Part shown: positions 35,249 through 44,346 of the stretch, piece after piece
Layout: each line of letters starts with the position of its first letter
Numbering within the stretch: the stretch's first letter is position 1
Assembly (NCBI RefSeq): GCF_002091715.1
Contig: NZ_BDAG01000004.1
Span: 1 to 64,000 of the forward strand
DNA length: 64,000 nucleotides
Source of the DNA: Pseudomonas migulae NBRC 103157
Lineage (GTDB): Bacteria; Pseudomonadota; Gammaproteobacteria; Pseudomonadales; Pseudomonadaceae
Direction of reading: 5' to 3'
Notes under the pieces: generated by a model
The model's input: only the letters and a program-made list of their open reading frames with translations
Told to the model about the DNA's origin: nothing
Databases searched by the model: none
Position numbers and translations under genes: made by a program

Positions 35249-36229
35249 ATGAATTTGCAGGACATGTCACTGGCCCCCACTCAAATCGAGTTGCCGCTGC
35301 CAGCCTCCGTTTCTGGCGAACCGTTCAGGGAGCCCGCCGCAGACGGTTTCATCCTCGGCGGTTTCACTTGGCGGCACGCCGCTCCGGACATCGCACGCCC
35401 GATTGTCATCATCAACGCCGCCACCTCGGTTCGCTGCCGTCACTATTCGCGCTTCGCCGATTACCTGTTCGCCAACGGCTTCGACGTCATCACCTACGAT
35501 TACCGCGGCATCGGCGAATCACGCCCTGCGTCACTAAAAAATCTCGCCGCCTCATGGTCCGACTGGGGGGCGCTGGATTTCGAGGCAATGCTCAAGCGCG
35601 CTCAGCGTGAATTCCCCGGCCAGCCAATCGATGTCGTCGGCCACAGCTTTGGAGGCTGTGCAGCGGGCCTGGGAGCCTCAGGACATCTGATCCGGCGTCT
35701 GGTGACCGTCGGTGCGCAATTCGCTTACTGGCGTGACTATGCGCCGGCTCATCGCTGGCGGATGTTTGGCAAATGGCATGTGGTGATGCCGCTGATCACG
35801 ATGATCTGCGGATACTTTCCCGGAAAGCGCCTTGGCTGGCTGGAAGACACGCCTGCCGGCGTGGTTCGCGACTGGGCCACGCCCACCGGCCGATACGAAA
35901 CGCGCCCCAGCGGTCGAGTCATCGCCGCCAAGGCCGGTGAACTGCCCTTCGCGACGATGACCGCCAAAACCCTCGCCATCAGCATTACCGACGACCCTTA
36001 CGGCACTATCGCAGCCATCGAACGCCTGCTCGGCTACTTCAGCGGCGGTACGAACACCCACCTGCGAATCGCCCCCGAAGACATCGGCGAAGCAGAAGTC
36101 GGACATTTCGCCTTTTTTCGTAGCGCATACCAAGCCACACTATGGCCCATTGCATTGTCCTGGCTGCAAAACGGCGAATTGGCCCCCGATACCCCCGGGC
36201 GGACAGTACCGCGCAGCGAGTCCTTTTAA
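35249..36229 (+). CDS. Alpha/beta hydrolase
   Basis: 326 residues. The nucleophile elbow GHSFGG is at about residue 131, with the strand before it (FPGQPIDVV). DYRGIGESRP lies on an earlier loop, an acidic residue in SITDDPYG and the catalytic His in EVGHFAFF. It resembles COG4757 predicted hydrolases. ATG 35249 is chosen because upstream in-frame codons lie in decayed sequence. Confidence 0.85.
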   Translation: MNLQDMSLAPTQIELPLPASVSGEPFREPAADGFILGGFTWRHAAPDIARPIVIINAATSVRCRHYSRFADYLFANGFDVITYDYRGIGESRPASLKNLAASWSDWGALDFEAMLKRAQREFPGQPIDVVGHSFGGCAAGLGASGHLIRRLVTVGAQFAYWRDYAPAHRWRMFGKWHVVMPLITMICGYFPGKRLGWLEDTPAGVVRDWATPTGRYETRPSGRVIAAKAGELPFATMTAKTLAISITDDPYGTIAAIERLLGYFSGGTNTHLRIAPEDIGEAEVGHFAFFRSAYQATLWPIALSWLQNGELAPDTPGRTVPRSESF

Positions 36230-36249
36230 CGCACGACGGATCAAAACCC

Positions 36250-36666
36250 ATGGCCTCCGCCAACAAGCAGCAAAAACGCGCCACCCGCGCCAAAGCCAAG
36301 GCCAAGCAGAACCGCACGCAACGGGCTGCCGCGCCGGTCGAGCTGGATCCGAACGACGATCGCATCGACTTTGAATCGGTGGACCTCACCGAACTGTTCA
36401 AGAAAATGATCGACGCTGAAAAAACCAGTCAGCAAGCCATGTGCGTCGCGTTCCTCGAAGACCCATTGCTGGAACTGGTGTACGAGCAGGAAGGTGAAGA
36501 AGGCGCGATGGATTTCATCCTCGCCGCCCTGATCGAGTATCGCCAATGGTCCACCGAAGTCGACGAAGCGGGCGCCCTGGCGTGGATCGAATCCCCGGCC
36601 TTCCAGGCCGACTATGTAGCGGCTTCCGACATCATCGCAGCCCAAACCCAACAGAAACCGAACTGA
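36250..36666 (+). CDS. Hypothetical protein, first of a paralogous pair
   Basis: 138 residues: a very basic N-terminus (NKQQKRATRAKAKAKQNRTQR) and an acidic helical remainder ending in a W-containing motif (AGALAWIESPAFQADY). It shares the layout of the following gene. Function unknown; the basic tail could bind nucleic acid. Confidence 0.75.
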   Translation: MASANKQQKRATRAKAKAKQNRTQRAAAPVELDPNDDRIDFESVDLTELFKKMIDAEKTSQQAMCVAFLEDPLLELVYEQEGEEGAMDFILAALIEYRQWSTEVDEAGALAWIESPAFQADYVAASDIIAAQTQQKPN

Positions 36667-36672
36667 GTTCCC

Positions 36673-37125
36673 ATGGCATCCCTGAACAAGCAACAGAAAC
36701 GCGCCAAACGCGCCAAGATCAAAGCCAAACAGATCAACATCCACGGCAGGAAACCCGTCGCGCTGGATGACGATCTGGGTGAAATCGGCGAGCCGATCCC
36801 GGAATACACCCTGGCGATGTTCAGCAAGATGCGCGACGCCGAAGCTGTCGGCCGCAGTGAAATGCTCTCCGTGCTGCTGACGAACCTCGCCTTTATCATC
36901 ATTGACCATCCAGAACTGCTGGACATGGAAAACGCCGACGACGAAGGTATGGCCGCCACTCACCTGGCCGCCGACATGCTGATCGACTACCGCATGTGGG
37001 CCGACGGCATGGATCGCGAAACCGCCCAGGCATGGCTGACCGACCCGCAATTCATCACCGACTTTGGTGATGCGCTGGACAGCTATCGCCAGTCGCCGGA
37101 TGCGCAGGAAGAAAAGGGCGAATAA
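36673..37125 (+). CDS. Hypothetical protein, second of a paralogous pair
   Basis: 150 residues, 6 bases after its paralogue. Shared features: NKQQKRAKRAKIKAKQ at the start, a central MRDAEA / MIDAEK-type helix, and AWLTDPQFITDF near the end. The two arose by tandem duplication and then diverged. A terminator follows. Confidence 0.75.
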   Translation: MASLNKQQKRAKRAKIKAKQINIHGRKPVALDDDLGEIGEPIPEYTLAMFSKMRDAEAVGRSEMLSVLLTNLAFIIIDHPELLDMENADDEGMAATHLAADMLIDYRMWADGMDRETAQAWLTDPQFITDFGDALDSYRQSPDAQEEKGE

Positions 37126-37142
37126 AGGCCCTCAGAAACAGA

Positions 37143-37181
37143 AACGGCCGCCTGTCATCACTGACAGCGGCCGTTTTTTTT
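37143..37181 (+). terminator. Terminator after the paralogous pair
   Basis: ACGGCCGCTGTCA-type stem (ACGGCCGCCTGTCA with TGACAGCGGCCGT) followed by T8. Confidence 0.85.
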
Positions 37182-37200
37182 GCAAACCTGAAAACAACAA

Positions 37201-37527
37201 TCAGGCAGCGACAGCATCCAGACGCGGGATTTCCATCCCGACCTTGGCGCTGGCGTAGCTCAGATCGCCGCTGGCGATGGACTGAGCCTTGAAGCCGGCG
37301 CCGATCAGGTCGCGCACGTACAGTTTGTTGTAGATGAACATGAACACGAAGTTGCTGAGGCCGAACGTGAAGCAGGCGATGATGAACATGATCGCTGCCC
37401 ACTTGATGTCACCACGGAACAGCGGCGGCAGGAAGCCAAAGAAAAACACGGTCCACGAGAAGCCGATCGGGGCTTCCTTCATGGCTCCGGTGTTAGGGTT
37501 TTTGAACACAACCGATGTAAACGCCAT
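37201..37527 (-). CDS. Small two-helix membrane protein
   Basis: 108 residues with hydrophobic segments at about 24-36 and 45-70 and the motif FSWTVFFFGFLPPLFRGD, reminiscent of DUF2628/HrgC-like proteins. AGGAGA precedes ATG 37527. Function unknown. Confidence 0.75.
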   Translation of the reverse strand: MAFTSVVFKNPNTGAMKEAPIGFSWTVFFFGFLPPLFRGDIKWAAIMFIIACFTFGLSNFVFMFIYNKLYVRDLIGAGFKAQSIASGDLSYASAKVGMEIPRLDAVAA

Positions 37528-37838
37528 GCCTGTCTCTCCTTGATGCCCCAATGGGTTGGCTGAATGGCCGGGCTAGCTCCATGCAGCGTTGGCTCGTGAC
37601 TGCCGCGCAAACGGCACGCGCACGTAAATGCATCTGTGACACGCATCAGATGAGGGAGCAGGCGAGAAAGGGTCGAGTTGCTTTAGCCAGGAAAGGCTGG
37701 GGGCGTCGAACAATCCATGTCCTGAAACTCCATCGCATCCCGCAACAGCGAGATACACATTCGGCGAGAAGGCTACTATCTCGACATCATCGTGTCCATC
37801 AAAGAGCCGACCGATAAAAACCCTGAATGAAAGTAAAA

Positions 37839-37871
37839 ACGACCGCGATCATTTCTGATGGCGGTCGTTTT
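37839..37871. terminator. Bidirectional terminator
   Basis: AACGACCGC and GCGGTCGTT arms with A-run before and T-run after; it ends the gabP transcript on the minus strand. The preceding gap (37528-37838) shows no gene. Confidence 0.75.
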
Positions 37872-37897
37872 CGGTACATCGACAGTGGACGTAGAAC

Positions 37898-39289
37898 CTA
37901 GCGGGCCACTGCGCCAATCAGCTGCTCATTGCGACGACGGCGCGCCACGAACAACCCGGCAGCCACCACACACAGGCTCAGGAAACCGGTCGCGAGGATT
38001 TCCACGCGGTGGGCGTCCTGGAACAACATGATGGTCAGGGCCGCGACGATGAAGACGATCACCGCGTAGGTCAGGCCCGGGAACAGCCACATGCTGAAGG
38101 CAATTTTTTCACCGCGGGCCACACGCTGTTTGCGCATGCGCAGTTGCGAGATCGCGATCACCAGGTACACCAGCAACGCGATGGCGCCGGAGCTGGCCAG
38201 CAAGAATTCGAACACCGCAGTCGGCGCCACGTAGTTGGCGAATGTTGCCAGGAACGCTGCGCCCGTGGACAACATCACCGCCCAGTAAGGCGTGCCGCTC
38301 TGGTTGGTGCGCGTGGACACGGCTGGCGCATCACCGCGTTTGCCCAGGGAAAACATCATGCGCGACGAGGTGTACAGCGCCGAGTTCAGGCAACTGGTCA
38401 CGGCGACCAGCACCACGATGTCGACGATCATCTTGGCGTTCGGAATGCCCATGCGCTCAAGCACGGTCTGGTAGGAACCGAGGCTGGCCAGTACCGGGTC
38501 GTTCCACGGCACCAGGGCCACGACGATGAAGATCGAAACGAGGTAGAACAAACCGATCCGCCAGATCACCGAGTTGGTGGCCTTGGAGATTTGCTTGCCA
38601 GGGTTTTTCGATTCCGCGGCCGCGATGGTCACGATCTCGGTGCCCATGAAAGAAAACATCGTGGTCAGGATGGCACCCAACACGGCGCCCATGCCGTTTG
38701 GCAGGAAGCCCTGAGTGTCGAACAGGTGCGAAACACCGCTGACCTGACTGTTCGGCAGGAAACCGAAGATCGCCAGAACGCCGAGAATAATGAAGCCGAT
38801 AATCGCCACGACTTTAAGCAGGGCGAACCAGAACTCGAACTCGCCGTAGTTCTTCACGCTGAACAGGTTGGTGACGGTCAGCAGCATCGTGATGACCAGC
38901 GCGAAAGCCCAGATGTCCACGCCAGGGAACCAGGCATGCAGGATGGTTGCGGCGGCGTTGGCCTCCAGCGGGATCACCAGCACCCAGAACCACCAGTACA
39001 ACCAGCCGATGGTAAAACCGGCCCAGTGACCGATCGCGCGATCGGCGTATGTCGAGAAGGAGCCGGTGTCTGGCGAGGCAACCGCCATTTCACCCAGCAT
39101 GCGCATCACCAGCACCACCAGCATACCGGCGGCGGCGTAGGCCAACAGCACGGCGGGGCCTGCGGCGGCGATTGCGTGGCCCGAGCCAACGAACAGGCCG
39201 GCGCCGATAACCCCGGCGATCGACAGCATGGTCACATGACGCGGTTTGAGCCCCTGTTCGAGGCCGTTAGAGCTTTGGGTATTGCTCAT
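37898..39289 (-). CDS. gabP: GABA permease (APC family)
   Basis: 463 residues with about 12 membrane helices. The APC signature is at the start: GLKPRHVTMLSIAGVIGAGLFVGSG. Then come AVASPDTGSFSTYA, GTEIVTIAAAESKNP and NQSGTPYWAV. It resembles GabP-type gamma-aminobutyrate symporters; other amino-acid substrates are possible. ATG 39289 is chosen because the preceding 41 codons are not hydrophobic and lack a family match. Confidence 0.85.
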   Translation of the reverse strand: MSNTQSSNGLEQGLKPRHVTMLSIAGVIGAGLFVGSGHAIAAAGPAVLLAYAAAGMLVVLVMRMLGEMAVASPDTGSFSTYADRAIGHWAGFTIGWLYWWFWVLVIPLEANAAATILHAWFPGVDIWAFALVITMLLTVTNLFSVKNYGEFEFWFALLKVVAIIGFIILGVLAIFGFLPNSQVSGVSHLFDTQGFLPNGMGAVLGAILTTMFSFMGTEIVTIAAAESKNPGKQISKATNSVIWRIGLFYLVSIFIVVALVPWNDPVLASLGSYQTVLERMGIPNAKMIVDIVVLVAVTSCLNSALYTSSRMMFSLGKRGDAPAVSTRTNQSGTPYWAVMLSTGAAFLATFANYVAPTAVFEFLLASSGAIALLVYLVIAISQLRMRKQRVARGEKIAFSMWLFPGLTYAVIVFIVAALTIMLFQDAHRVEILATGFLSLCVVAAGLFVARRRRNEQLIGAVAR

Positions 39290-39843
39290 TGAAACTACCT
39301 TTATAAGGAAAAGCGAATGCGTGCATCCCGTCGCGAACTCTCTTCTGTAAAAAGAAACAAACGGGGCGTTCCGGAATCTGCACGCAATAATTGCGCCAAA
39401 ATGTTTCAACACCCCCTAACCCGGCGATCTCACTCAGACCGGACAGTCATCGCAAGTCATTGAAAATAATGGCACTTCGCCAGAGCGTTACCCTGCGACT
39501 CACTTGAAGAACGAATCTGCGCACCGGAAACACACCCAACAAATGCTCAATGCACAATAAAAGTGCGGATCAGGAACGTTTGGCTGGTTAGCGCTTCCAA
39601 CACCCCGCCAAAGCTGGCAACATCGCGCCCTTTTTTACGGGACAGCCGCACCCCCATCGGGTTCAAACGGCTGTTCGGTTGATAGCAGCGCGACAGTCTG
39701 CTGTACCGATGCGACAACCTGCCACATGCCACCCGTTTACCGCCCGTAGCGCTGTTGGCTGCCATTCAGACGCTATGTTAGGTTGGCCGCCTCGCCAGGA
39801 AGGCCCGCCAACAGCAGGAGCGCAACATATATGAGGAACGCAC
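39290..39843. other. Intergenic region between gabP and the ABC operon
   Basis: About 550 bases, divergent gene starts on both sides, so it must hold two promoters. No convincing operator or small gene was found. GAGGAA lies 8 bases before the ATG at 39844. Confidence 0.5.
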
Positions 39844-40617
39844 ATGGCTGAGGCCACGCCCGCGCTTGAAATCCGCAACTTGCACAAACGCTACGGACAG
39901 CTTGAGGTGCTCAAAGGCATCTCGCTGACCGCCCGCGACGGCGATGTGATCTCGATCCTGGGCTCCTCCGGTTCCGGCAAGTCCACATTCCTGCGTTGCA
40001 TCAACCTGCTGGAAAACCCACATCAGGGCCAGATCCTGGTGGCCGGCGAAGAACTCAAGCTCAAAGCCGCCAAGAACGGCGAACTGGTTGCGGCCGACGG
40101 CAAGCAGATCAATCGTCTGCGCAGCGAAATTGGTTTTGTGTTTCAAAACTTTAATCTGTGGCCGCACATGAGTGTGCTCGACAACATCATCGAAGCGCCG
40201 CGTCGCGTGCTCGGCCAGAGCAAGGCCGAAGCCATCGAAGTCGCCGAAGCCTTGCTGGCCAAGGTCGGCATCGCCGACAAGCGTCATGCGTACCCGGCGC
40301 AACTGTCTGGCGGCCAGCAACAACGCGCGGCGATTGCCCGCACGCTGGCGATGCAACCCAAGGTGATCCTGTTCGACGAACCCACCTCCGCCCTTGACCC
40401 GGAAATGGTCCAGGAAGTACTTAATGTCATCCGCGCACTGGCCGAAGAAGGCCGCACCATGCTGCTGGTCACCCACGAAATGGGGTTCGCCCGTCAGGTG
40501 TCCAGCGAAGTGGTGTTCCTCCACCAGGGCCTGGTAGAAGAGCAAGGATCGCCACAGCAGGTGTTCGAAAACCCGCTTTCGGCGCGCTGCAAACAATTCA
40601 TGTCCAGCAACCGCTAA
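39844..40617 (+). CDS. Amino-acid ABC transporter ATP-binding protein
   Basis: 257 residues. Walker A GSSGSGKST, Q-loop FVFQNFNLWPHMSV, signature LSGGQQQRAAIAR, Walker B ILFDEPTSALDPE and H-loop TH. It matches the HisP/AotP group of basic-amino-acid importers. It is first of a four-gene operon with receptor and two permeases. Confidence 0.93.
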   Translation: MAEATPALEIRNLHKRYGQLEVLKGISLTARDGDVISILGSSGSGKSTFLRCINLLENPHQGQILVAGEELKLKAAKNGELVAADGKQINRLRSEIGFVFQNFNLWPHMSVLDNIIEAPRRVLGQSKAEAIEVAEALLAKVGIADKRHAYPAQLSGGQQQRAAIARTLAMQPKVILFDEPTSALDPEMVQEVLNVIRALAEEGRTMLLVTHEMGFARQVSSEVVFLHQGLVEEQGSPQQVFENPLSARCKQFMSSNR

Positions 40618-40630
40618 CGGAGCTACCCGC

Positions 40631-41377
40631 ATGCAGAACTACAAAAAGGTCTTCCTGGCAGCCGCCGTCACCCTGGCCTTCAGCGCCGGGGCCATGGCCG
40701 AAACCCTGAAGATGGGCATCGAAGCGGCCTACCCGCCGTTCAACAACAAAGATGCCAGTGGCAATGTCGTCGGCTTCGACAAGGAAATCGGCGACGCCCT
40801 GTGCGCCAAGATGAAAGTCGAATGCACCGTGGTCACCTCCGACTGGGACGGCATCATCCCGGCCCTGAACGCCAAGAAGTTCGACTTCCTGATCTCCTCG
40901 ATGTCGATCACCGACGAGCGCAAGCAAGCCGTCGACTTCACCGACCCGTACTACTCGAACAAGCTGCAATTCATCGCCAAGAAAGACGTCGACTTCAAAA
41001 CCGACAAGGACGCGTTGAAAGGCAAAGTGATCGGCGCCCAACGCGCGACACTGGCCGGCACCTGGCTTGAAGACAACATGCCTGACGTTGAAACCAAGCT
41101 TTATGACACACAGGAAAACGCTTACCTCGACCTGACCTCCGGTCGTCTGGACGGCATCCTGGCGGACAAATACGTCAACTACGAGTGGCTGAAAAGCGAC
41201 GCCGGCAAGCCTTACGAATTCAAAGGCGACCCGGTGGAAGAAAGCGACAAGATCGGTATCGCCGTTCGCAAGAACGACCCGATCCGCGAGAAGCTGAACG
41301 TCGCACTGAAAGAAATCGTTGCTGACGGCACCTACAAGAAGATCAACGACAAGTACTTCCCGTTCAGCATCTATTGA
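40631..41377 (+). CDS. Amino-acid ABC transporter substrate-binding protein
   Basis: 248 residues with signal peptide (VFLAAAVTLAFSAGAMA). It has LKMGIEAAYPPFNNKDASG, VGFDKEIGDALC, ISSMSITDERK and the Arg in GAQRATLAGTW that contacts the ligand carboxylate, the pattern of Lys/Arg/Orn receptors. It lies 13 bases after the ATPase gene. Confidence 0.92.
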   Translation: MQNYKKVFLAAAVTLAFSAGAMAETLKMGIEAAYPPFNNKDASGNVVGFDKEIGDALCAKMKVECTVVTSDWDGIIPALNAKKFDFLISSMSITDERKQAVDFTDPYYSNKLQFIAKKDVDFKTDKDALKGKVIGAQRATLAGTWLEDNMPDVETKLYDTQENAYLDLTSGRLDGILADKYVNYEWLKSDAGKPYEFKGDPVEESDKIGIAVRKNDPIREKLNVALKEIVADGTYKKINDKYFPFSIY

Positions 41378-41455
41378 TACTGACCTGCCGGACCGGCGCC
41401 GTTTTCTGACGGCGCCGGTCCCCGGCCCTGCCTGCCGCGATTTGAAAAGAAATCC

Positions 41456-42151
41456 ATGATTATCGACCTCTACGGATTCGGCCCGGCGCTCGCCGCTGGC
41501 GCGCTGATGACTGTGAAACTGGCACTCTCGGCCCTGTGTCTGGGGCTGGTGCTCGGTTTGCTCGGCGCCTTGGCCAAGACTTCCCCGTACAAGCCGCTGC
41601 AATGGCTTGGCGGCACTTATTCGACACTGGTTCGCGGCATCCCGGAATTGCTCTGGGTGCTGTTGATCTACTTCGGCACGGTCAACCTGATGCGTGCCTT
41701 GGGCGAGTTTTTCGGCAACCCCGACCTCGAACTCAATGCCTTCGCCGCCGGCGTGATTGCGCTGGGCCTGTGCTTTGGCGCCTACGCTACGGAAGTGTTT
41801 CGTGGTGCGATTCTGGCGATTCCGAAAGGTCACCGTGAAGCCGGGGTGGCACTGGGTCTTTCGAAGTTTCGCATTTTCACCAAGCTGATCATGCCGCAGA
41901 TGTGGCGCATCGCCCTGCCCGGCCTGGGCAACCTGTTCATGATCCTGATGAAAGACACCGCGCTGGTGTCGGTGATCGGCCTGGAAGAAATCATGCGTCA
42001 CGCGCAAATCGGCGTGACCGTGTCCAAGCAACCGTTCACCTTCTATATGGTGGCTGCGTTCATGTACCTGGGCCTGACGATTCTGGCCATGACGGGCATG
42101 CACTTCATGGAAAAACGCGCCGCTCGCGGCTTCGCGAGGAGCACCCAATGA
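41456..42151 (+). CDS. Amino-acid ABC transporter permease (HisQ-like)
   Basis: 231 residues, about five helices, with the EAA loop around HREAGVALGLSKFRIFTKLIMPQMWR. It overlaps the second permease by four bases and probably forms a heterodimer with it. Confidence 0.92.
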   Translation: MIIDLYGFGPALAAGALMTVKLALSALCLGLVLGLLGALAKTSPYKPLQWLGGTYSTLVRGIPELLWVLLIYFGTVNLMRALGEFFGNPDLELNAFAAGVIALGLCFGAYATEVFRGAILAIPKGHREAGVALGLSKFRIFTKLIMPQMWRIALPGLGNLFMILMKDTALVSVIGLEEIMRHAQIGVTVSKQPFTFYMVAAFMYLGLTILAMTGMHFMEKRAARGFARSTQ

Positions 42152-42837
42152 ACTGGGAAGTCATCATCAAGTGGCTGCCGAAACTGGCCCAAGGCGCAAC
42201 GCTGACCCTGGAACTGGTGGCCATCGCCGTCATTGCCGGTCTGTTGCTGGCGATTCCGCTGGGCATCGCTCGCTCGTCGCGCCTGTGGTGGGTGCGCGCA
42301 TTCCCCTACGGCTACATCTTCTTTTTCCGTGGCACGCCGTTGCTGGTTCAGCTGTTCCTGGTCTACTACGGCCTCGCGCAGTTCGATGCGGTCCGTAACA
42401 GCTCGATGTGGCCGTACCTGCGCGATCCGTTCTGGTGTGCCACCGCGACCATGACCTTGCACACCGCGGCCTACATCGCCGAGATCCTGCGCGGTGCGAT
42501 CCAGGCGATTCCACCGGGCGAGATCGAAGCGGCGCGGGCGCTGGGCATGTCCCGGGCGAAAGCGCTGTTCTACATCATCCTGCCGCGAGCGGCACGCATC
42601 GGCCTGCCGGCGTACAGCAACGAAGTAATCCTGATGCTCAAGGCCAGCGCGCTGGCCAGTACGGTGACCCTGCTGGAACTGACCGGCATGGCCCGCACCA
42701 TCATTGCCCGGACGTATCTGCCGGTGGAGATCTTCTTCGCCGCGGGCATGTTCTACCTGCTGATGGCTTACGTGCTGGTTCGCGGCTTCAAGCTGCTGGA
42801 GCGCTGGTTGCGCGTCGATGCCTGCCAAGGGCGTTGA
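42148..42837 (+). CDS. Amino-acid ABC transporter permease (HisM-like)
   Basis: 229 residues, five helices, EAA loop EIEAARALGMSRAKALFYIILPRAAR. The YIFFFRGTPLLVQLF segment is typical of HisM-type subunits. The following methyltransferase gene starts 20 bases before its end. Confidence 0.92.
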   Translation: MNWEVIIKWLPKLAQGATLTLELVAIAVIAGLLLAIPLGIARSSRLWWVRAFPYGYIFFFRGTPLLVQLFLVYYGLAQFDAVRNSSMWPYLRDPFWCATATMTLHTAAYIAEILRGAIQAIPPGEIEAARALGMSRAKALFYIILPRAARIGLPAYSNEVILMLKASALASTVTLLELTGMARTIIARTYLPVEIFFAAGMFYLLMAYVLVRGFKLLERWLRVDACQGR

Positions 42838-44047
42838 TTCCCGCGTGTTGACGGGCGAGGACCTGCTCGCCCGCTTCATGGCGCTGGATGCTTTTCTGAT
42901 CGAGCATCAGGCACTTTGGAAGCCTCGACCGTTTACTCATCTGCAGCTTCCTTGGGAAGCGTCCTACCCGGAGCTGGCTTTATGGCTACGCGGGCGGTCG
43001 CTGGAAGAGGCGGAAAACAGTCATAACCAACCTAGCTTGCTGGATGCGCCGGAGCCGTTTGCTTCATTGGCGGCGTTATCCCTTGAGCTGGGTTCGGTTG
43101 GTGAGTTGCCGGCCCATGCACTCGAATCGGCCGGGCATCGCTTGAACGTCGATGTGCCGGGGCGCAAGTGGCAGCAGATCGAGGCGTTTGCCAGTCGGTT
43201 GTCGTTTGCTGTGCCCTCCAGGCATTGGCTGGATTGGTGCTCTGGCAAAGGCCACTTGGGACGACGGTTGCTGCAACCCGGTCAATTGCTCACTTGTCTT
43301 GAGCACGACCCCGCATTGGTACTCAGTGGCCAGGTGCTCAGCCAGCGTCATCAATTGCATGCGCTGCATGTCGAGCAGGATGTACTCGCGCCTGGCGCCG
43401 CCTCTTTGTTGAACGCCGATCACACGCCTGTCGCGCTGCACGCCTGTGGCGATCTGCATGTGCGACTGATCCAGCTCGCCAGCGCCGCCGGGTGCAAACA
43501 GATGGCTGTTGCGCCGTGTTGCTATAACAGGATCAGCCTGCCTGCGTACCAGCCAGTTTCCGCTGTCGGTTTGCGCTCCGACCTACAGCTGTCACTCGAT
43601 GATCTCTCACTCCCGATGAGCGAAACCGTCACCGCCGGTGCCCGCGTCCGACGTCAGCGCGACACGTCCATGGCCCGACGCCTGGCGTTCGATCTGCTGC
43701 AACGGCAACTGCGCGGCGTTGATGAATACCTGCCCACACCTTCACTGCCCAGCGCTTGGCTGGACAGATCCTTCGCCGATTACTGCCATCATTTGGCCGC
43801 ACTTAAAGAGTTATCCACAATCGGCTCGCAGGATTGGCCAGCGCTCGAAGCCGCCGGCTGGCAAAGACTGGCAGAGGTTCGCAATCTGGAGCTGCTGCGC
43901 GGACTTTTCCGACGCCCGTTGGAGCTTTGGCTGAACCTTGATCGAGCACTTTTCCTCACCGAGCAGGGTTACACCGTTCGACTCGGTACCTTCTGTGAAA
44001 CCCCACTCACGCCGCGTAACTTCCTGTTGCTGGCGGAACGCACCTAA
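42818..44047 (+). CDS. SAM-dependent methyltransferase (Methyltransf_32 type)
   Basis: 409 residues. The SAM site is in LDWCSGKGHLGRRLL (about residue 141), with VALHACGDLH and the APCCYN motif later, as in METTL25/Methyltransf_32 proteins. The substrate is unknown. The start overlaps the permease gene by 20 bases; a GTG at 42844 or ATG 42878 would avoid the overlap. Confidence 0.82.
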   Translation: MPAKGVDSRVLTGEDLLARFMALDAFLIEHQALWKPRPFTHLQLPWEASYPELALWLRGRSLEEAENSHNQPSLLDAPEPFASLAALSLELGSVGELPAHALESAGHRLNVDVPGRKWQQIEAFASRLSFAVPSRHWLDWCSGKGHLGRRLLQPGQLLTCLEHDPALVLSGQVLSQRHQLHALHVEQDVLAPGAASLLNADHTPVALHACGDLHVRLIQLASAAGCKQMAVAPCCYNRISLPAYQPVSAVGLRSDLQLSLDDLSLPMSETVTAGARVRRQRDTSMARRLAFDLLQRQLRGVDEYLPTPSLPSAWLDRSFADYCHHLAALKELSTIGSQDWPALEAAGWQRLAEVRNLELLRGLFRRPLELWLNLDRALFLTEQGYTVRLGTFCETPLTPRNFLLLAERT

Positions 44048-44346
44048 AACAGCCACAGCCTGTGGATAACTCTGTTGATGAAATATCGTGGATCCAATAT
44101 CTACGCCTGTTTCAGGGCTGAAACCAATCTGTTCAATTTTCGTACACCCGAATAAAAAACCGGAAAAACAGGCATTTGCGAGAAAATGAGAATGGATCCA
44201 CATTTTCGATCTTAACCGCGTGCATCGAACCCCCCGTTGTGCATAAGCATTAAATCAAAAGAACATAAACAACCTGGAAATCCTCGACTATCTTTGCCAA
44301 GCGTCAGAATTCTCTGACGTCAGGGACAGCAAGGAGCTGGGAAAAA
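44048..44346. other. Intergenic region with a DnaA-box-like site
   Basis: TGTGGATAA near 44061 is a consensus 9-mer, but it stands alone. No gene is seen. AAGGAG precedes the next start. Confidence 0.4.

Noticed and set aside
34519-35610. 363-codon plus-strand frame
   Set aside because: Crosses the antisense of an exported protein gene, the decayed YhcG remnant and the hydrolase start in the wrong frame.
38009-39292. 427-codon plus-strand frame
   Set aside because: Antisense of gabP, His/Asp/Gln-rich shadow.
40598-42148. 516-codon minus-strand frame
   Set aside because: Antisense of the ABC receptor and first permease genes.
43811-44069. DnaA boxes near the methyltransferase gene end
   Set aside because: Two isolated TTATCCACA 9-mers without iterons or AT-rich unwinding region; one is inside coding sequence.
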